A DNA stretch of 64,000 nt from NCBI GenBank assembly GCA_012103455.1, contig WLWT01000001.1, positions 434,001 through 498,000 on the forward strand. The letters are read 5' to 3'. Below, piece after piece: positions 36,453-45,367 of the stretch (positions within the stretch are counted from its first letter, which is position 1; every line of letters begins with the position of its first letter). The DNA is from Gammaproteobacteria bacterium (lineage in GTDB: Bacteria > Pseudomonadota > Gammaproteobacteria > HK1). The position numbers and the translations under genes were made by a program. The notes beneath the pieces were generated by a model. It searched no databases. It saw only the letters and a program-made list of their open reading frames with translations, and was not told where the DNA came from.

Positions 36453-37403
36453 TCAGCGCAGCTTCGGGTTGAGCGCATCACGCAGCCAATCGCCCAGCAG
36501 ATTGACCGCCAGAACGAGGGTTGCGAGTGCGACGCCGGGAAAAATAACGATCCACCACTCCCCGGAAAACAAGAAATTATTGCCGATGCGGATCAACGTA
36601 CCGAGGGAGGGCTCCGTTGGCGGCACACCCACACCGAGGAACGATAAAGTGGCCTCGGTCAACACGGCGACGGCCAGTCCGATGGTGGCGATCACCAGCA
36701 CCGGCCCCATCACATTCGGCAGTACGTGCCGCAACATGATAGCGATGGAGGAGCGGCCTATCACACGGGCCGCTTGCACGTATTCTTTATGCTTTTCCAC
36801 CATGGTCGAGCCGCGCACCGTGCGGGCGAATTGCACCCACCCCGACACGCCGATGGCGAATATCAAAACAGGAATAGCGATGCGCTCATGCATCTGCGGC
36901 GGCACCACGGAGCGGGCCACGCCGTCCACCAACAGAGCGATGAGTATGGCCGGGAAGCTGATCTGCACGTCCGCCACCCGCATGATGAACGCATCCGTAG
37001 TGCCACCGGCATAACCGGCGATGAGCCCGAGGGACACCCCCAGCACCATGGACAACAGGACGGAGGCGAAGCCGACCAACAGCGAGACCCGCGAGCCGTA
37101 GAGAATGGCGGAAAACAGATCCCGCCCCTGATCATCCGTGCCCAACCAAAATTGCTCCGTGCCCTCCTCCATCCATAGGGGCGGAGCAAACGCATCCATC
37201 AAATCGAGTGCGCCCGGATCGAATGGGTTTTGCGGCGCGATCCAAGGGGCAAAGACGGCGCACACTACCGCGATCAGCGTCCACAACGCAGCCACGATGG
37301 TCACTTTGGAACCCTTGAAGCTCCAGAACACGTCACTGTCCAGCGCCCTTATCCACCAGTCTTTGACTCTGGCCGCGATCATCTTCAATGGCCGTCCGTT
37401 CAA
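36453..37403 (-). CDS. Peptide ABC transporter permease (DppC/OppC type)
   Basis: 316 residues. N-terminal cytoplasmic helix and first membrane segment (VTIVAALWTLIAVVCAVFAPWI), loop with HWLGTDxxGRD-type motif (EQFWLGTDDQGRDLFSAILYGSR, about 95-117), then five membrane segments. The EAA motif is VQAARVIGRSSIAIMLRHVLPNV (E/Q-A-A-x3-G-x(n)-P). It overlaps the stop of the DppB gene. A 15 bp tandem duplication at the junction (37384-37413) adds a repeat of NGRP at its N-terminus; ATG 37382 is an alternative start. Confidence 0.92.
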   Translation of the reverse strand: MNGRPLKMIAARVKDWWIRALDSDVFWSFKGSKVTIVAALWTLIAVVCAVFAPWIAPQNPFDPGALDLMDAFAPPLWMEEGTEQFWLGTDDQGRDLFSAILYGSRVSLLVGFASVLLSMVLGVSLGLIAGYAGGTTDAFIMRVADVQISFPAILIALLVDGVARSVVPPQMHERIAIPVLIFAIGVSGWVQFARTVRGSTMVEKHKEYVQAARVIGRSSIAIMLRHVLPNVMGPVLVIATIGLAVAVLTEATLSFLGVGVPPTEPSLGTLIRIGNNFLFSGEWWIVIFPGVALATLVLAVNLLGDWLRDALNPKLR

Positions 37404-37413
37404 TGGCCGCCCG
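37384..37413. repeat. 15 bp tandem duplication at a permease gene junction
   Basis: TTCAATGGCCG(T/C)CCG occurs twice in a row, covering the end of the dppB-like and the start of the dppC-like gene. Both frames remain open because the unit is a multiple of three. Confidence 0.85.
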
Positions 37414-38386
37414 CCACGCTACGGTCTATGCGCAACCGCGGATCAACGGCGAAATAGAGCAAATCGACGGTGAGATTGATGATGACGAAGAATGCCGCGA
37501 TCAAGATGAGATAAGTCGACATGATGGGAATGTCGGCGAATTGAATGGCCTGTAAGAACAACAAGCCCATGCCTGGCCACTGAAACACCGTTTCCGTGAT
37601 GATGGCAAAAGCGATGATCGATCCGACCTGTAGACCGGTAATGGTGATCACCGGCACCAGCGTATTCTTGAGTGCGTGACCGAAATGCACGGCACGGTTG
37701 GTCAATCCCCTGGCCCGGGCAAATTTCACATAGTCGGTGCGCAATACTTCCAGCATTTCCGAGCGCACCAGGCGCATGATCAAAGTCAACTGAAACATAC
37801 CCAAGGTAAACGCGGGCATGATGAGCGCCTTCAAGCCTTCCACGGTCAACAGTCCGGTGGACCACCAACCGAGTTGCACCACTTCCCCACGGCCAAAAGT
37901 GGGTAACCAACCCAACACCACACCGAATAACAAAATCAGCAAGATACCGATAAAAAAAGTGGGCAAGGAGATACCGATCAGGGACACGGTGAGAAACACC
38001 TTACTCAGCCATCGGCTTGGGTGCAGTCCCGTGTACACCCCCATGGGTATGCCGACTAGCAATGAGAACAGGGCGGCGATCAAACTGAGTTCAAGGGTTG
38101 CCGGCATGCGCTCGGAGATCAGCTCATTGACCGGTCTGCCGATGCGGTAAGAGATACCGAATTCACCGCGCAGGGTGTTGCCCGCGAAACGGGCGAATTG
38201 CACCAGCACGGGATCATTGAGCCCCAGCCTCTCGCGCAACTTCTCACGCTCTTCGATGGGCGTCTCCTGACCGACCATCTGCGAGACCGGATCGCCGACG
38301 TAGCGAAACAGCGTAAACGCGAGCAGGGCGACCGCCAGCATCACCACTATCGATTGGATGATGCGCCTAACGATGAGCGCCAGCAT
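37400..38386 (-). CDS. Peptide ABC transporter permease (DppB/OppB type)
   Basis: 328 residues. It begins MLALIVRRIIQSIVVMLAVALLAFTLFRYVGDPV, the standard DppB first segment, followed by ERLGLNDPVLVQFARFAGN and GISYRIGRPVNELISERMPATLEL. Six membrane segments in all. The EAA motif is YVKFARARGLTNRAVHFGHALKNTLVPVIT (about 212-241). It pairs with the DppC-type protein to form the channel. It lies 66 bases after the binding-protein gene, with a strong hairpin in the gap, and overlaps the next gene by 4 bases. Confidence 0.93.
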   Translation of the reverse strand: MLALIVRRIIQSIVVMLAVALLAFTLFRYVGDPVSQMVGQETPIEEREKLRERLGLNDPVLVQFARFAGNTLRGEFGISYRIGRPVNELISERMPATLELSLIAALFSLLVGIPMGVYTGLHPSRWLSKVFLTVSLIGISLPTFFIGILLILLFGVVLGWLPTFGRGEVVQLGWWSTGLLTVEGLKALIMPAFTLGMFQLTLIMRLVRSEMLEVLRTDYVKFARARGLTNRAVHFGHALKNTLVPVITITGLQVGSIIAFAIITETVFQWPGMGLLFLQAIQFADIPIMSTYLILIAAFFVIINLTVDLLYFAVDPRLRIDRSVAGGH

Positions 38387-38416
38387 GTGGGCGTATGACT
38401 ACTGATTACCAACGGT

Positions 38417-38439
38417 CAGCGCCGGAGAACCCGGCGCTG
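38417..38439 (-). terminator. Strong hairpin between binding protein and permease genes
   Basis: CAGCGCCGG and CCGGCGCTG form a perfect 9 bp stem with a 5-base loop, just after the binding-protein stop (38453). There is no T-run. Such intercistronic hairpins commonly protect or attenuate so that the binding protein is made in excess over the permease. That role is inferred. Confidence 0.6.
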
Positions 38440-38452
38440 GTTAGAGCGAGGT

Positions 38453-40081
38453 CTACTTCACCGTGACGTGACGCCAGTGGAACTGGTTGTCGGCCCGTTG
38501 GCCCAGCGTGATCATGTTGCTAACGCCCCATGCCACCGCCTGCTGATGCAACGGAATATAAGCGATGTCCGCGGTGGTCATGTTCCACGCATCATGGATC
38601 ATCGCGGTGCGCTTGGCGGTATCCGTTTCCACCAGCACCTTATCCGCAATGGCATCGACTTTTTCGTTGCAGTAACGGCCCAGGTTGAACTTGCCGCGGC
38701 CAGATTCCTCGCTGTAGCAGCCGTGCAGGTTATACAGCGGATTCCAGGAATCGAAACTGCCCGGTGTCCAGCCCAGCAGGTAAAAGCTGGTGTCCAACTT
38801 CGGCGCCAACACCTTGGCGAAGTACTGGGCTTTGGGCTGCGCCAACAAGTTCACTTTGACGCCGATCTTGGCCAGCATGCTGACCACCGCCGTGCAGATC
38901 GCCTCGTCGTTCACGTAACGGTTATTGGGGCAGTCCATACCCACCTCGAAGCCGTCTCCATAGCCCGCTTGCGCCAACAATGCTTTGGCCTTGCTGACGT
39001 CATAGGCCAAGCGCTCGTACTTGGGGGATTTCGGATCATCGCCGCCGATGATACCGGGGGCCGCCGCCACCATAAGCGCGGAAGGCGTGGACAGGCCGCG
39101 CATCACTTTCTGCTTGATGGCATCGACGTTGATGGCGCGGTAGAAGGCTTCGCGCACGCGGGCGTCTTTGAACGGGTTCTTACCCTTGACGCTCGAGTAC
39201 AGCAGCTCATCGCGGTGCTGATCCATGCCGAGGAAGATGGTGCGAAGCTCCGGCCCCACCAACATACTGGTGCCGGCGTTGCTATCCACCCGCCTCTGAT
39301 CCTGCACCGGGATCGGATAGGCCATATCCACCTGCCCGGACAGCAGGGCCGCCACCCGGGTGGCGTCAGCGCTGATCGGCGTGAACGTGACTTTGCCGAC
39401 GTTATGAGACGCTTTGTCCCACCAGCTACCGTTCACCTCGGCCACGGTGCGCACATCGGGCTCATGGCTGATGATCTTGAACGGACCGGTGCCATTGGTA
39501 TGCAACGTGGCGTAGTTTTTCTGATCGGTGTCGGTGACCGACTGCGGTTTTACCGCGCCGTGCTGTTCCGCCCAGGACTTGGACATGATGTACCAGGTCT
39601 CCCATTCCACGTGCAGGATGGGATTGGGCTTGCTGGTGATGAAATCCACCGTGTGGTTATCGACTTTGACCACTTGGGTGTCCTGGGCGATACGGGTCTT
39701 CAAGTCGGATCCATCGGCGCGCACCCGGCTGGCGGAAAACACCACGTCATCGGCGGTGAAGTCCGCGCCATCGTGGAACTTCACGCCCTTGCGCAAATGA
39801 AAACGCCAGCGCGTTGGCTCGATGATCTCCCAGCGCTCGGCCAGCGCCGGCTCGATGCCAAGATTAGCCCCCCGGCGCACCAAACCCTCATAGATATTGC
39901 CCAGAAAACCCAGCGTGAAGGTTTCGTTCAGCGCGTAGGGGTCCAGTGAACTCAACGAGCCTTGGAATGCATAGCGCAAATCCTTGGCTTGGCCGGAGAC
40001 GGACACCACCAAAGCCGCCACCGCGGCCAGGACACTCAGTTTAGACATTGACTTAAAACCCGGAATTGACCTAAGGACCAT
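38453..40081 (-). CDS. Peptide ABC transporter substrate-binding protein (SBP family 5)
   Basis: About 542 residues. Sec signal peptide SMSKLSVLAAVAALVVSVSGQA, then the family-5 layout: DLRYAFQGSLSSLDPYALNETFTLGFLGNIYEGLVRRGANLGIEPALAERWEI, RWRFHLRKGVKFHDGADFTADDVVFS (family signature, about 95-125), TNGTGPFKI, and DARVREAFYRAINVDAIKQKV. It captures peptides or similar solutes in the periplasm. I favour ATG 40081 because GGGGGA lies 7 nt upstream; ATG 40048 is the alternative. First gene of the operon. A D-aminopeptidase-like or ArgE-like gene starts divergently at 40212. Confidence 0.9.
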   Translation of the reverse strand: MVLRSIPGFKSMSKLSVLAAVAALVVSVSGQAKDLRYAFQGSLSSLDPYALNETFTLGFLGNIYEGLVRRGANLGIEPALAERWEIIEPTRWRFHLRKGVKFHDGADFTADDVVFSASRVRADGSDLKTRIAQDTQVVKVDNHTVDFITSKPNPILHVEWETWYIMSKSWAEQHGAVKPQSVTDTDQKNYATLHTNGTGPFKIISHEPDVRTVAEVNGSWWDKASHNVGKVTFTPISADATRVAALLSGQVDMAYPIPVQDQRRVDSNAGTSMLVGPELRTIFLGMDQHRDELLYSSVKGKNPFKDARVREAFYRAINVDAIKQKVMRGLSTPSALMVAAAPGIIGGDDPKSPKYERLAYDVSKAKALLAQAGYGDGFEVGMDCPNNRYVNDEAICTAVVSMLAKIGVKVNLLAQPKAQYFAKVLAPKLDTSFYLLGWTPGSFDSWNPLYNLHGCYSEESGRGKFNLGRYCNEKVDAIADKVLVETDTAKRTAMIHDAWNMTTADIAYIPLHQQAVAWGVSNMITLGQRADNQFHWRHVTVK

Positions 40082-40211
40082 TAGTATTTCCCCCACGGCT
40101 GGTCTTGTTGGTTGCGGCACTCCTCACCCTCGCGCCAGCCACGCGCACCTCCTTTGCGCCCGGCAATGGTACGCTCCCTACCCTTCAAGTTCAGCAGTGA
40201 GTGATAAATAA

Positions 40212-41366
40212 ATGCGAGATGACTGCATCGCCATGATCAAGCGCCTAGTGGCCCACCCCACGGTGTCACGCGACTCGAACATGAACCTCATTGAAGACGT
40301 ACAGGAATACTTGAGCGGTTTCGGCATCACCTCGCGGTTAGTACCGAATGAAGACGGCGCCAAAGCCAACCTCTACGCCACGGTGGGACCAGCGGTGGAG
40401 GGCGGCATCGTTCTGTCCGGGCACACCGACGTAGTCCCGGTCGATGGACAACCGTGGGATAGCTATCCGTTTACAGTGGAGGAACGGAACGGGCGCCTCT
40501 ACGGACGCGGCACCTGCGATATGAAAAGCTTCTATGCCATCGCGCTGGCCCTGGTTCCGCGGATGCTGCAAGCCCGCCTCGCACGCCCCATCCATTTCGC
40601 CCTCTCCTATGACGAAGAGGTCGGCTTTATAGGCGCACCGTCCATGATCGAGCGCCTGGCCAAGGAGCTGCCCGCGCCCCGCGCCGTCATCGTTGGGGAG
40701 CCCACCAGCATGCGCGTGGTCAATGCCCACAAAGGTATGACCGGGGTGGAAACCATCGTTACGGGTCACGAAGCCCATTCCTCGCAAACCCACCGCGGCG
40801 TAAGCGCCGTCATGACCGCCGCCAGGCTCATCACATTCCTGGACGATCTGGCCCGGGAGAAAGCGGCCGGCCCGCACTCCCAAGCGGCGTTCGAACCCCC
40901 GTACACCAGCATTCACGTGGGCACCGTGCAAGGCGGCACCGCCACCAACATCATCTCGCGCGAATGCCGGTTTAAATGGGACGTGCGCTGCATACCGGAA
41001 GATAATCCGCAAGAGGTGCTCGATCGGTTCTATGATTTTTGCGATTCGCTGTTACCGGATATGCGTTCGATAGCTCCGCAGGCCAATATCGAAACCATCG
41101 TGCATTTCGCCGCCCCGGCGCTGCGCCCGGAGACGCAAGACGGCCGCGCCGAGCAACTGGCCAAGGGGTTAGCAGGGCAAAACGCCACGGAGGTGGTTTC
41201 CTATGGCACCGAGGGCGGACAGTTTCAGGACGCCGGTTTTTCCGCCGTGTTATGCGGTCCCGGGTCCATCGATCAAGCCCATCAACCCAATGAATTCATT
41301 GAGTTGACGCAGGTCGATGCCTGCATCGGTTTCATGCAAAGACTCATCGAGTATCAGAGCGCTTGA
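40212..41366 (+). CDS. ArgE/DapE-family deacylase (acetylornithine deacetylase-like)
   Basis: 384 residues, M20 metallopeptidase family. Metal and catalytic motifs: VLSGHTDVVPVDG (His and Asp, about 75-87), GRGTCDMKSF (bridging Asp, about 99), SYDEEVGFIGA (catalytic Glu pair, about 132), IVGEPTSMRV (Glu/Asp, about 156) and near the C-terminus CGPGSIDQAHQPNEFIEL (last His, about 352). The lid domain contains HEAHSSQTHRGVSAV. It removes acyl groups from amino acids or splits dipeptide-like substrates. It is divergent from a peptide ABC operon, so it may process what that operon imports (inference). The ATG follows a weak ribosome site. Confidence 0.88.
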   Translation: MRDDCIAMIKRLVAHPTVSRDSNMNLIEDVQEYLSGFGITSRLVPNEDGAKANLYATVGPAVEGGIVLSGHTDVVPVDGQPWDSYPFTVEERNGRLYGRGTCDMKSFYAIALALVPRMLQARLARPIHFALSYDEEVGFIGAPSMIERLAKELPAPRAVIVGEPTSMRVVNAHKGMTGVETIVTGHEAHSSQTHRGVSAVMTAARLITFLDDLAREKAAGPHSQAAFEPPYTSIHVGTVQGGTATNIISRECRFKWDVRCIPEDNPQEVLDRFYDFCDSLLPDMRSIAPQANIETIVHFAAPALRPETQDGRAEQLAKGLAGQNATEVVSYGTEGGQFQDAGFSAVLCGPGSIDQAHQPNEFIELTQVDACIGFMQRLIEYQSA

Positions 41367-41436
41367 GTGATCTTGAAGACACCAAGGCGAACTTACCACT
41401 GGCAATGGGAGCGAAATAGCTAGAAATATTGCTTTT

Positions 41437-41455
41437 GATAATCGTTCTCATTTGC
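41437..41455. promoter_or_regulatory. Candidate Fur box before the iron transporter
   Basis: GATAATCGTTCTCATTTGC resembles the Fur consensus GATAATGATAATCATTATC in both halves (GATAAT, TCATT). It lies 65 bases before the fbpA-like gene, whose product and neighbours (fur itself) are iron-related. The region is AT-rich and suits a promoter. Confidence 0.65.
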
Positions 41456-41519
41456 ATTATATTTCTCATTCCGCTATAAAGTGTGCCGCGTAATCTTTGT
41501 CACTCAAGAGGTATTTTTC

Positions 41520-42551
41520 ATGCGTCCGACATTTATGGCGGCGGTGTTTGCCATGGCCGCGGCGCTGCCCGTTTGCGCCAGTGCCAACGGGGAGGTCAAC
41601 CTTTACTCTTACCGCCAAGGTTTTCTAATCGAACCGATCTTGGCCGAGTTCACCAAGCAAACCGGCATCAACGTCAACCTAGTCTTCGCCAAGAAAGGCA
41701 TTGTGGAAAAGATAAAAGCGGCCGGTGCCAACAATCCCGCCGATGCGGTCCTAACGGTGGACATAGGCCGCTTGGACGCTCTCGCCCAAGCCGGTTTGCT
41801 GCAACCGGTGACCTCACCGGCCTTGAATATCATCCCTTCCGCCTACCGCCACGAAGACGGTCTTTGGTATGGGCTGACCACCCGGGCCAGGGTGGTTTAC
41901 GCCCACAAAGACCGGGTACCCGAAGGTGCCATCAACAACGTTGCCGATCTGGCTGATGCCAAATGGCGCGGCAAGCTCTGCACCCGCTCGGGCAAGCACG
42001 TCTACAATGTAGGGCTGATTGCATCGGTTATCGCTCACCACGGCGAAGCCGAGGCCGAGCAGTGGTTACGTGGCGTCAAAGCGAACCTCGCCCGTAAACC
42101 ACAAGGCAATGACCGCGCCCAGGCCAAAGGTATCTATGAGGGCGTATGTGATATCGCCATCGCCAATCACTACTACATGGGCAAGATGGCCACCAATGAG
42201 AAGAAACCCGAGCAACAAGAATGGGCCAAGGTCATCCGCGTGACGTTCCTCGATCAAGACGGGGTAGGACAACACGTCAACCTCTCAGGTGCTGGTGTCA
42301 TCAAAGGCGCGAAGAACAAGGACAATGCCGTGCGGCTGATCGAGTTCTTGGCCAGCCCCGAAGCGCAACATATGTACGCCACCAACAACTTCGAATATCC
42401 GGTGCGTCCTGGGATAAAAACCGATCCTTATATCGAGTCATTCGGTTCGTTCAAAGCCGATTCCCTGCCGTTATCCGCAATCGCCAAACACCGCAAGGAA
42501 GCCAGCAAACTGGTGGACAAGCTCAAGTTCAACGAGGGCGCGGACGGCTAA
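41520..42551 (+). CDS. fbpA: Ferric iron ABC transporter binding protein (FbpA/FutA type)
   Basis: About 343 residues. Signal peptide MRPTFMAAVFAMAAALPVCASA; mature start EVNLYSYRQGFLIEPILAEFTKQTGINVN (typical FbpA VNVYSxR). Then DAVLTVDIGRLDALAQAGLLQPV, LTTRARVVYAHKD and DIAIANHYYMGKM, where the Tyr-Tyr pair (about 193-194) is the conserved Fe3+ ligand of this family. It collects ferric iron in the periplasm. An upstream Fur box and downstream permease and ATPase genes support this. Start ATG 41520 with AAGAGG 8 nt before it. Confidence 0.92.
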   Translation: MRPTFMAAVFAMAAALPVCASANGEVNLYSYRQGFLIEPILAEFTKQTGINVNLVFAKKGIVEKIKAAGANNPADAVLTVDIGRLDALAQAGLLQPVTSPALNIIPSAYRHEDGLWYGLTTRARVVYAHKDRVPEGAINNVADLADAKWRGKLCTRSGKHVYNVGLIASVIAHHGEAEAEQWLRGVKANLARKPQGNDRAQAKGIYEGVCDIAIANHYYMGKMATNEKKPEQQEWAKVIRVTFLDQDGVGQHVNLSGAGVIKGAKNKDNAVRLIEFLASPEAQHMYATNNFEYPVRPGIKTDPYIESFGSFKADSLPLSAIAKHRKEASKLVDKLKFNEGADG

Positions 42552-42587
42552 AAAAATTCTCTCACTCCATCCAGTGCGCTTATTTTC

Positions 42588-44276
42588 ATGAGCGCACTGG
42601 GTACAAGAGATAGTGATCTTGCAGGCGGCCGGCGCTGGCTGCCCGATCGCTGGTTGCTCGCCGCTTTGGCCACCGCCGGCCTAGTGGCGCTGCCCATTGC
42701 CACCATTGTTTTTCGCGCTGCCGAGCCGGCGCAAAACATCTGGTCTCATCTCATAGAGACCATCCTGCCCACTTACATGGGCAACACCTTGTGGCTGGTG
42801 CTGGGGGTCGGCGCAGGCACCGTGTGCCTCGGTGCTTCCACCGCGTGGCTGGTCACCATGTACCGCTTTCCCGGCCGCGCCATATTCACCTGGGCCCTGT
42901 TATTGCCGCTGGCCGTGCCCAGCTACATTTTGGCCTTCGTCATCACCGATCAGCTCGAATATGCCGGTACGGTACAAGTGACCCTGCGGGCACTGTTCGG
43001 CTGGTCGTCGCCACGCGATTACTGGTTCCCCGAGATCCGTTCCATCGGCGCCGCCACCGCAGTGCTTACCCTGGTCCTGTACCCTTACGTGTACCTGCTA
43101 TCGCGTGCAGCGTTCGTTGAACAATGCGTGGAACTCTTCGAGGTGAGTAGGACGCTAGGCAGCGGTCCATTGAGAACCTTCTTTTGCGTTGCCTTGCCCA
43201 TGGCCAGGCCGGCCATCGCCGTGGGCACCGCCTTGGCTTTAATGGAAACGCTAAACGAATACGGCACCGTCAGCTTCTTTGCCGTACCCACCATTGCCGC
43301 CGGCATCTTCGATGTTTGGCTGAACATGGACAACCCGGCAGGCGCCGCCCAGATGGCGCTACTCCTAGTCGTCATCGCCCTTTTGCTGGTGTACATGGAG
43401 CGGGCCGCCCGCCACCGCAGCCGCTATTACGCCACCACCCGGCAGGTGCGCGCCCTGCCGCAGACCAGACTGCCGCGGAGCGGCGCCTGGCTCGCCACCG
43501 CCTGGTGTTTGCTCCCCATCGTCTTGGGTTTCGTGTTGCCCGCCAGTGTGCTGTGCGCTTATGCCATCGATTTCTACACCGTCACCCTCGCCAAAGATTA
43601 TGTGAGCTTGGCTTTGAACAGTCTCTACCTCGCCGGCTGGGCAGCCTTGGGCACCACGGTGATCGGTGTGGTACTGGCCTATGGCGTGCGCCTGTCCCAA
43701 CACAAAGCCATGCGCGGCGCGGCGGAGTTGGCCACCATTGGGTACGCCATCCCGGGCGCGGTCCTGGCGGTGGGCATCATGTTTCCCCTAGGCACCATCG
43801 ACAATACCCTGGACCGCTGGAGCCAAGTGTTATTCGACTATCCCCTGGGCCTGCTCCTGAGTGGCACCGGTGCGGCCTTGGTGGTGGGATACTGTGCCCG
43901 CTTCTCCGCCATCGGCTACCGCACCATCGACGCCGGTTTGAGCAAAGTCACCCCCAGCATGGAAGGAGCGGCGCGTACATTGGGCGCCGGCCCAGGCCGA
44001 ACGCTATGGCAGGTTCATCTACCACTGATCAAGCCCAGCGTTGTTGCCGCCGCCTTGCTGGTATTCGTGGACACGATGAAAGAGTTGCCGCTCACCCTGA
44101 TTTTGCGGCCTTTTAACTTCGAAACCCTGGCGACTTTTGTGTTCCAGTACGCCTCCGAGGAACTCCTGGAGGAATGCGCGCTGGGGGCGCTGACCATCGT
44201 CGGCGCGGGTATAGTGCCGGTCATCCTCATTTCCCGCACGCTCAGCCGCGCCCGGCCTGGGCACCTGCATGCATAA
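42588..44276 (+). CDS. fbpB: Ferric iron ABC transporter permease, two fused halves (FbpB)
   Basis: 562 residues with about twelve membrane segments in two homologous halves, as usual for FbpB. Each half has an EAA loop: VEVSRTLGSGPLRTFFCVALPMARPAIA-type (about 184-208) and MEGAARTLGAGPGRTLWQVHLPLIKPSVVA (about 458-487). It translocates iron across the inner membrane. It begins 36 bases after fbpA and is followed 20 bases later by fbpC. Confidence 0.92.
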   Translation: MSALGTRDSDLAGGRRWLPDRWLLAALATAGLVALPIATIVFRAAEPAQNIWSHLIETILPTYMGNTLWLVLGVGAGTVCLGASTAWLVTMYRFPGRAIFTWALLLPLAVPSYILAFVITDQLEYAGTVQVTLRALFGWSSPRDYWFPEIRSIGAATAVLTLVLYPYVYLLSRAAFVEQCVELFEVSRTLGSGPLRTFFCVALPMARPAIAVGTALALMETLNEYGTVSFFAVPTIAAGIFDVWLNMDNPAGAAQMALLLVVIALLLVYMERAARHRSRYYATTRQVRALPQTRLPRSGAWLATAWCLLPIVLGFVLPASVLCAYAIDFYTVTLAKDYVSLALNSLYLAGWAALGTTVIGVVLAYGVRLSQHKAMRGAAELATIGYAIPGAVLAVGIMFPLGTIDNTLDRWSQVLFDYPLGLLLSGTGAALVVGYCARFSAIGYRTIDAGLSKVTPSMEGAARTLGAGPGRTLWQVHLPLIKPSVVAAALLVFVDTMKELPLTLILRPFNFETLATFVFQYASEELLEECALGALTIVGAGIVPVILISRTLSRARPGHLHA

Positions 44277-44296
44277 ATCTGGCAGGCATAAAACTC

Positions 44297-45361
44297 ATGC
44301 TCATGACCGGCCTATCTCTCAACGATATCTCTCACCGCTATCAAGACTTCGAGGCGCTGCACGGCGTTAGCCTCGACGTGGCGGCGGGGAAAACCCTGTG
44401 CCTGCTAGGTCCCTCCGGCTGCGGCAAGAGCACGCTGTTGCGCATCGCCGCCGGTTTGGAAAGAACCCAGCGCGGCACTATCAAAGTACAAGATCGGCTA
44501 GTGGCCGATGGCGAACGCGGCCTGCATTTGCCCCCGGAGCGGCGCAACGTGGGCCTCATGTTTCAGGACTACGCGCTGTTTCCGCACCTCAGCGTGTGGG
44601 ACAACATTCACTTCGGCGTGCGTGCCAAATCGCAAGCGCAGGGCCGCTGGATCCGCAAAGCCCTGCGGGATGTGGACATGACAGATCTGGATGGCCGCTT
44701 TCCCCATGCGCTATCGGGCGGGCAGCAGCAGCGGGTAGCGTTGCTAAGAGCCTTAGCGCCCAATCCTGCCGTATTGCTGTTGGATGAACCCTTCAGCGGA
44801 CTCGATGAACATTTGCGCCAGCAGGTCCGCCATGAAACGGCGGAACTGCTAAGCAGCGCGAAGACCGCGACGGTAGTGGTTACCCACGATGCGCAAGAGG
44901 CCATGTTCCTGGCCGATCGCATCGCCGTCATGCGCGAAGGCAAGGCCGTGCAAGTGGCCGATTCCCTCGCCATCTATACCAATCCTAGCGATCCGTTTGT
45001 CGCCAGCCTCTTCGGCCCAGTCAATCAATTCAAGACGCAGGTGCGAAATGGCGCGGCCGCCACACCAGTTGGCGATGTGCGGGCGCCCGCCGTCTTGGAA
45101 GGCCAGCAGGTTATGGTGGTGATACGGGCCGATGCCATGGAATTGGTGCCGCCGGAAGCCTCCGCCGTCTCATTGCAAGTGCGCTCTTCGCGCTGCCTTG
45201 GGCCCACCTCTGTGGCCTATCTTCAGACCGTTTCGGCCAGTGACGATTCGTCTCACCCACTCATAGAGGTGCGCCTGAACAATACCGAGCTTCCTGAACC
45301 CGGCGCCATAGTAGGGGTGAGGCCGGCGCGCTCTGGGGTATTTGTCTATCCGGTTGTATAG
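44297..45361 (+). CDS. fbpC: Ferric iron ABC transporter ATPase (FbpC)
   Basis: About 354 residues. Walker A LLGPSGCGKSTLLR (about 36-49), Q-loop LMFQDYALFPHLSV, signature LSGGQQQRVALLRALA, Walker B LLLDEPFSGLDEHLRQQ, H-loop VVVTHDAQEAM. A C-terminal TOBE-like domain follows (MVVIRADAMELVPPEAS). It energises the FbpAB transporter. I chose ATG 44297, 20 bases after the fbpB stop; the open frame before it overlaps fbpB and is not homologous. ATG 44303 is also possible. Confidence 0.92.
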   Translation: MLMTGLSLNDISHRYQDFEALHGVSLDVAAGKTLCLLGPSGCGKSTLLRIAAGLERTQRGTIKVQDRLVADGERGLHLPPERRNVGLMFQDYALFPHLSVWDNIHFGVRAKSQAQGRWIRKALRDVDMTDLDGRFPHALSGGQQQRVALLRALAPNPAVLLLDEPFSGLDEHLRQQVRHETAELLSSAKTATVVVTHDAQEAMFLADRIAVMREGKAVQVADSLAIYTNPSDPFVASLFGPVNQFKTQVRNGAAATPVGDVRAPAVLEGQQVMVVIRADAMELVPPEASAVSLQVRSSRCLGPTSVAYLQTVSASDDSSHPLIEVRLNNTELPEPGAIVGVRPARSGVFVYPVV

Positions 45362-45367
45362 GCGCAG

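Noticed and set aside
38468..39949. 493-codon open frame on the plus strand
   Set aside because: It lies wholly antisense to the substrate-binding protein gene. Its residues (many Gly, Arg, His, Asp) are the usual product of antisense GC-rich codons, with no domain motifs.
44174..44296. N-terminal extension of the FbpC ATPase
   Set aside because: It overlaps the end of fbpB in another frame and is Arg/His/Pro-rich without homology; ATG 44297 is the sensible start.
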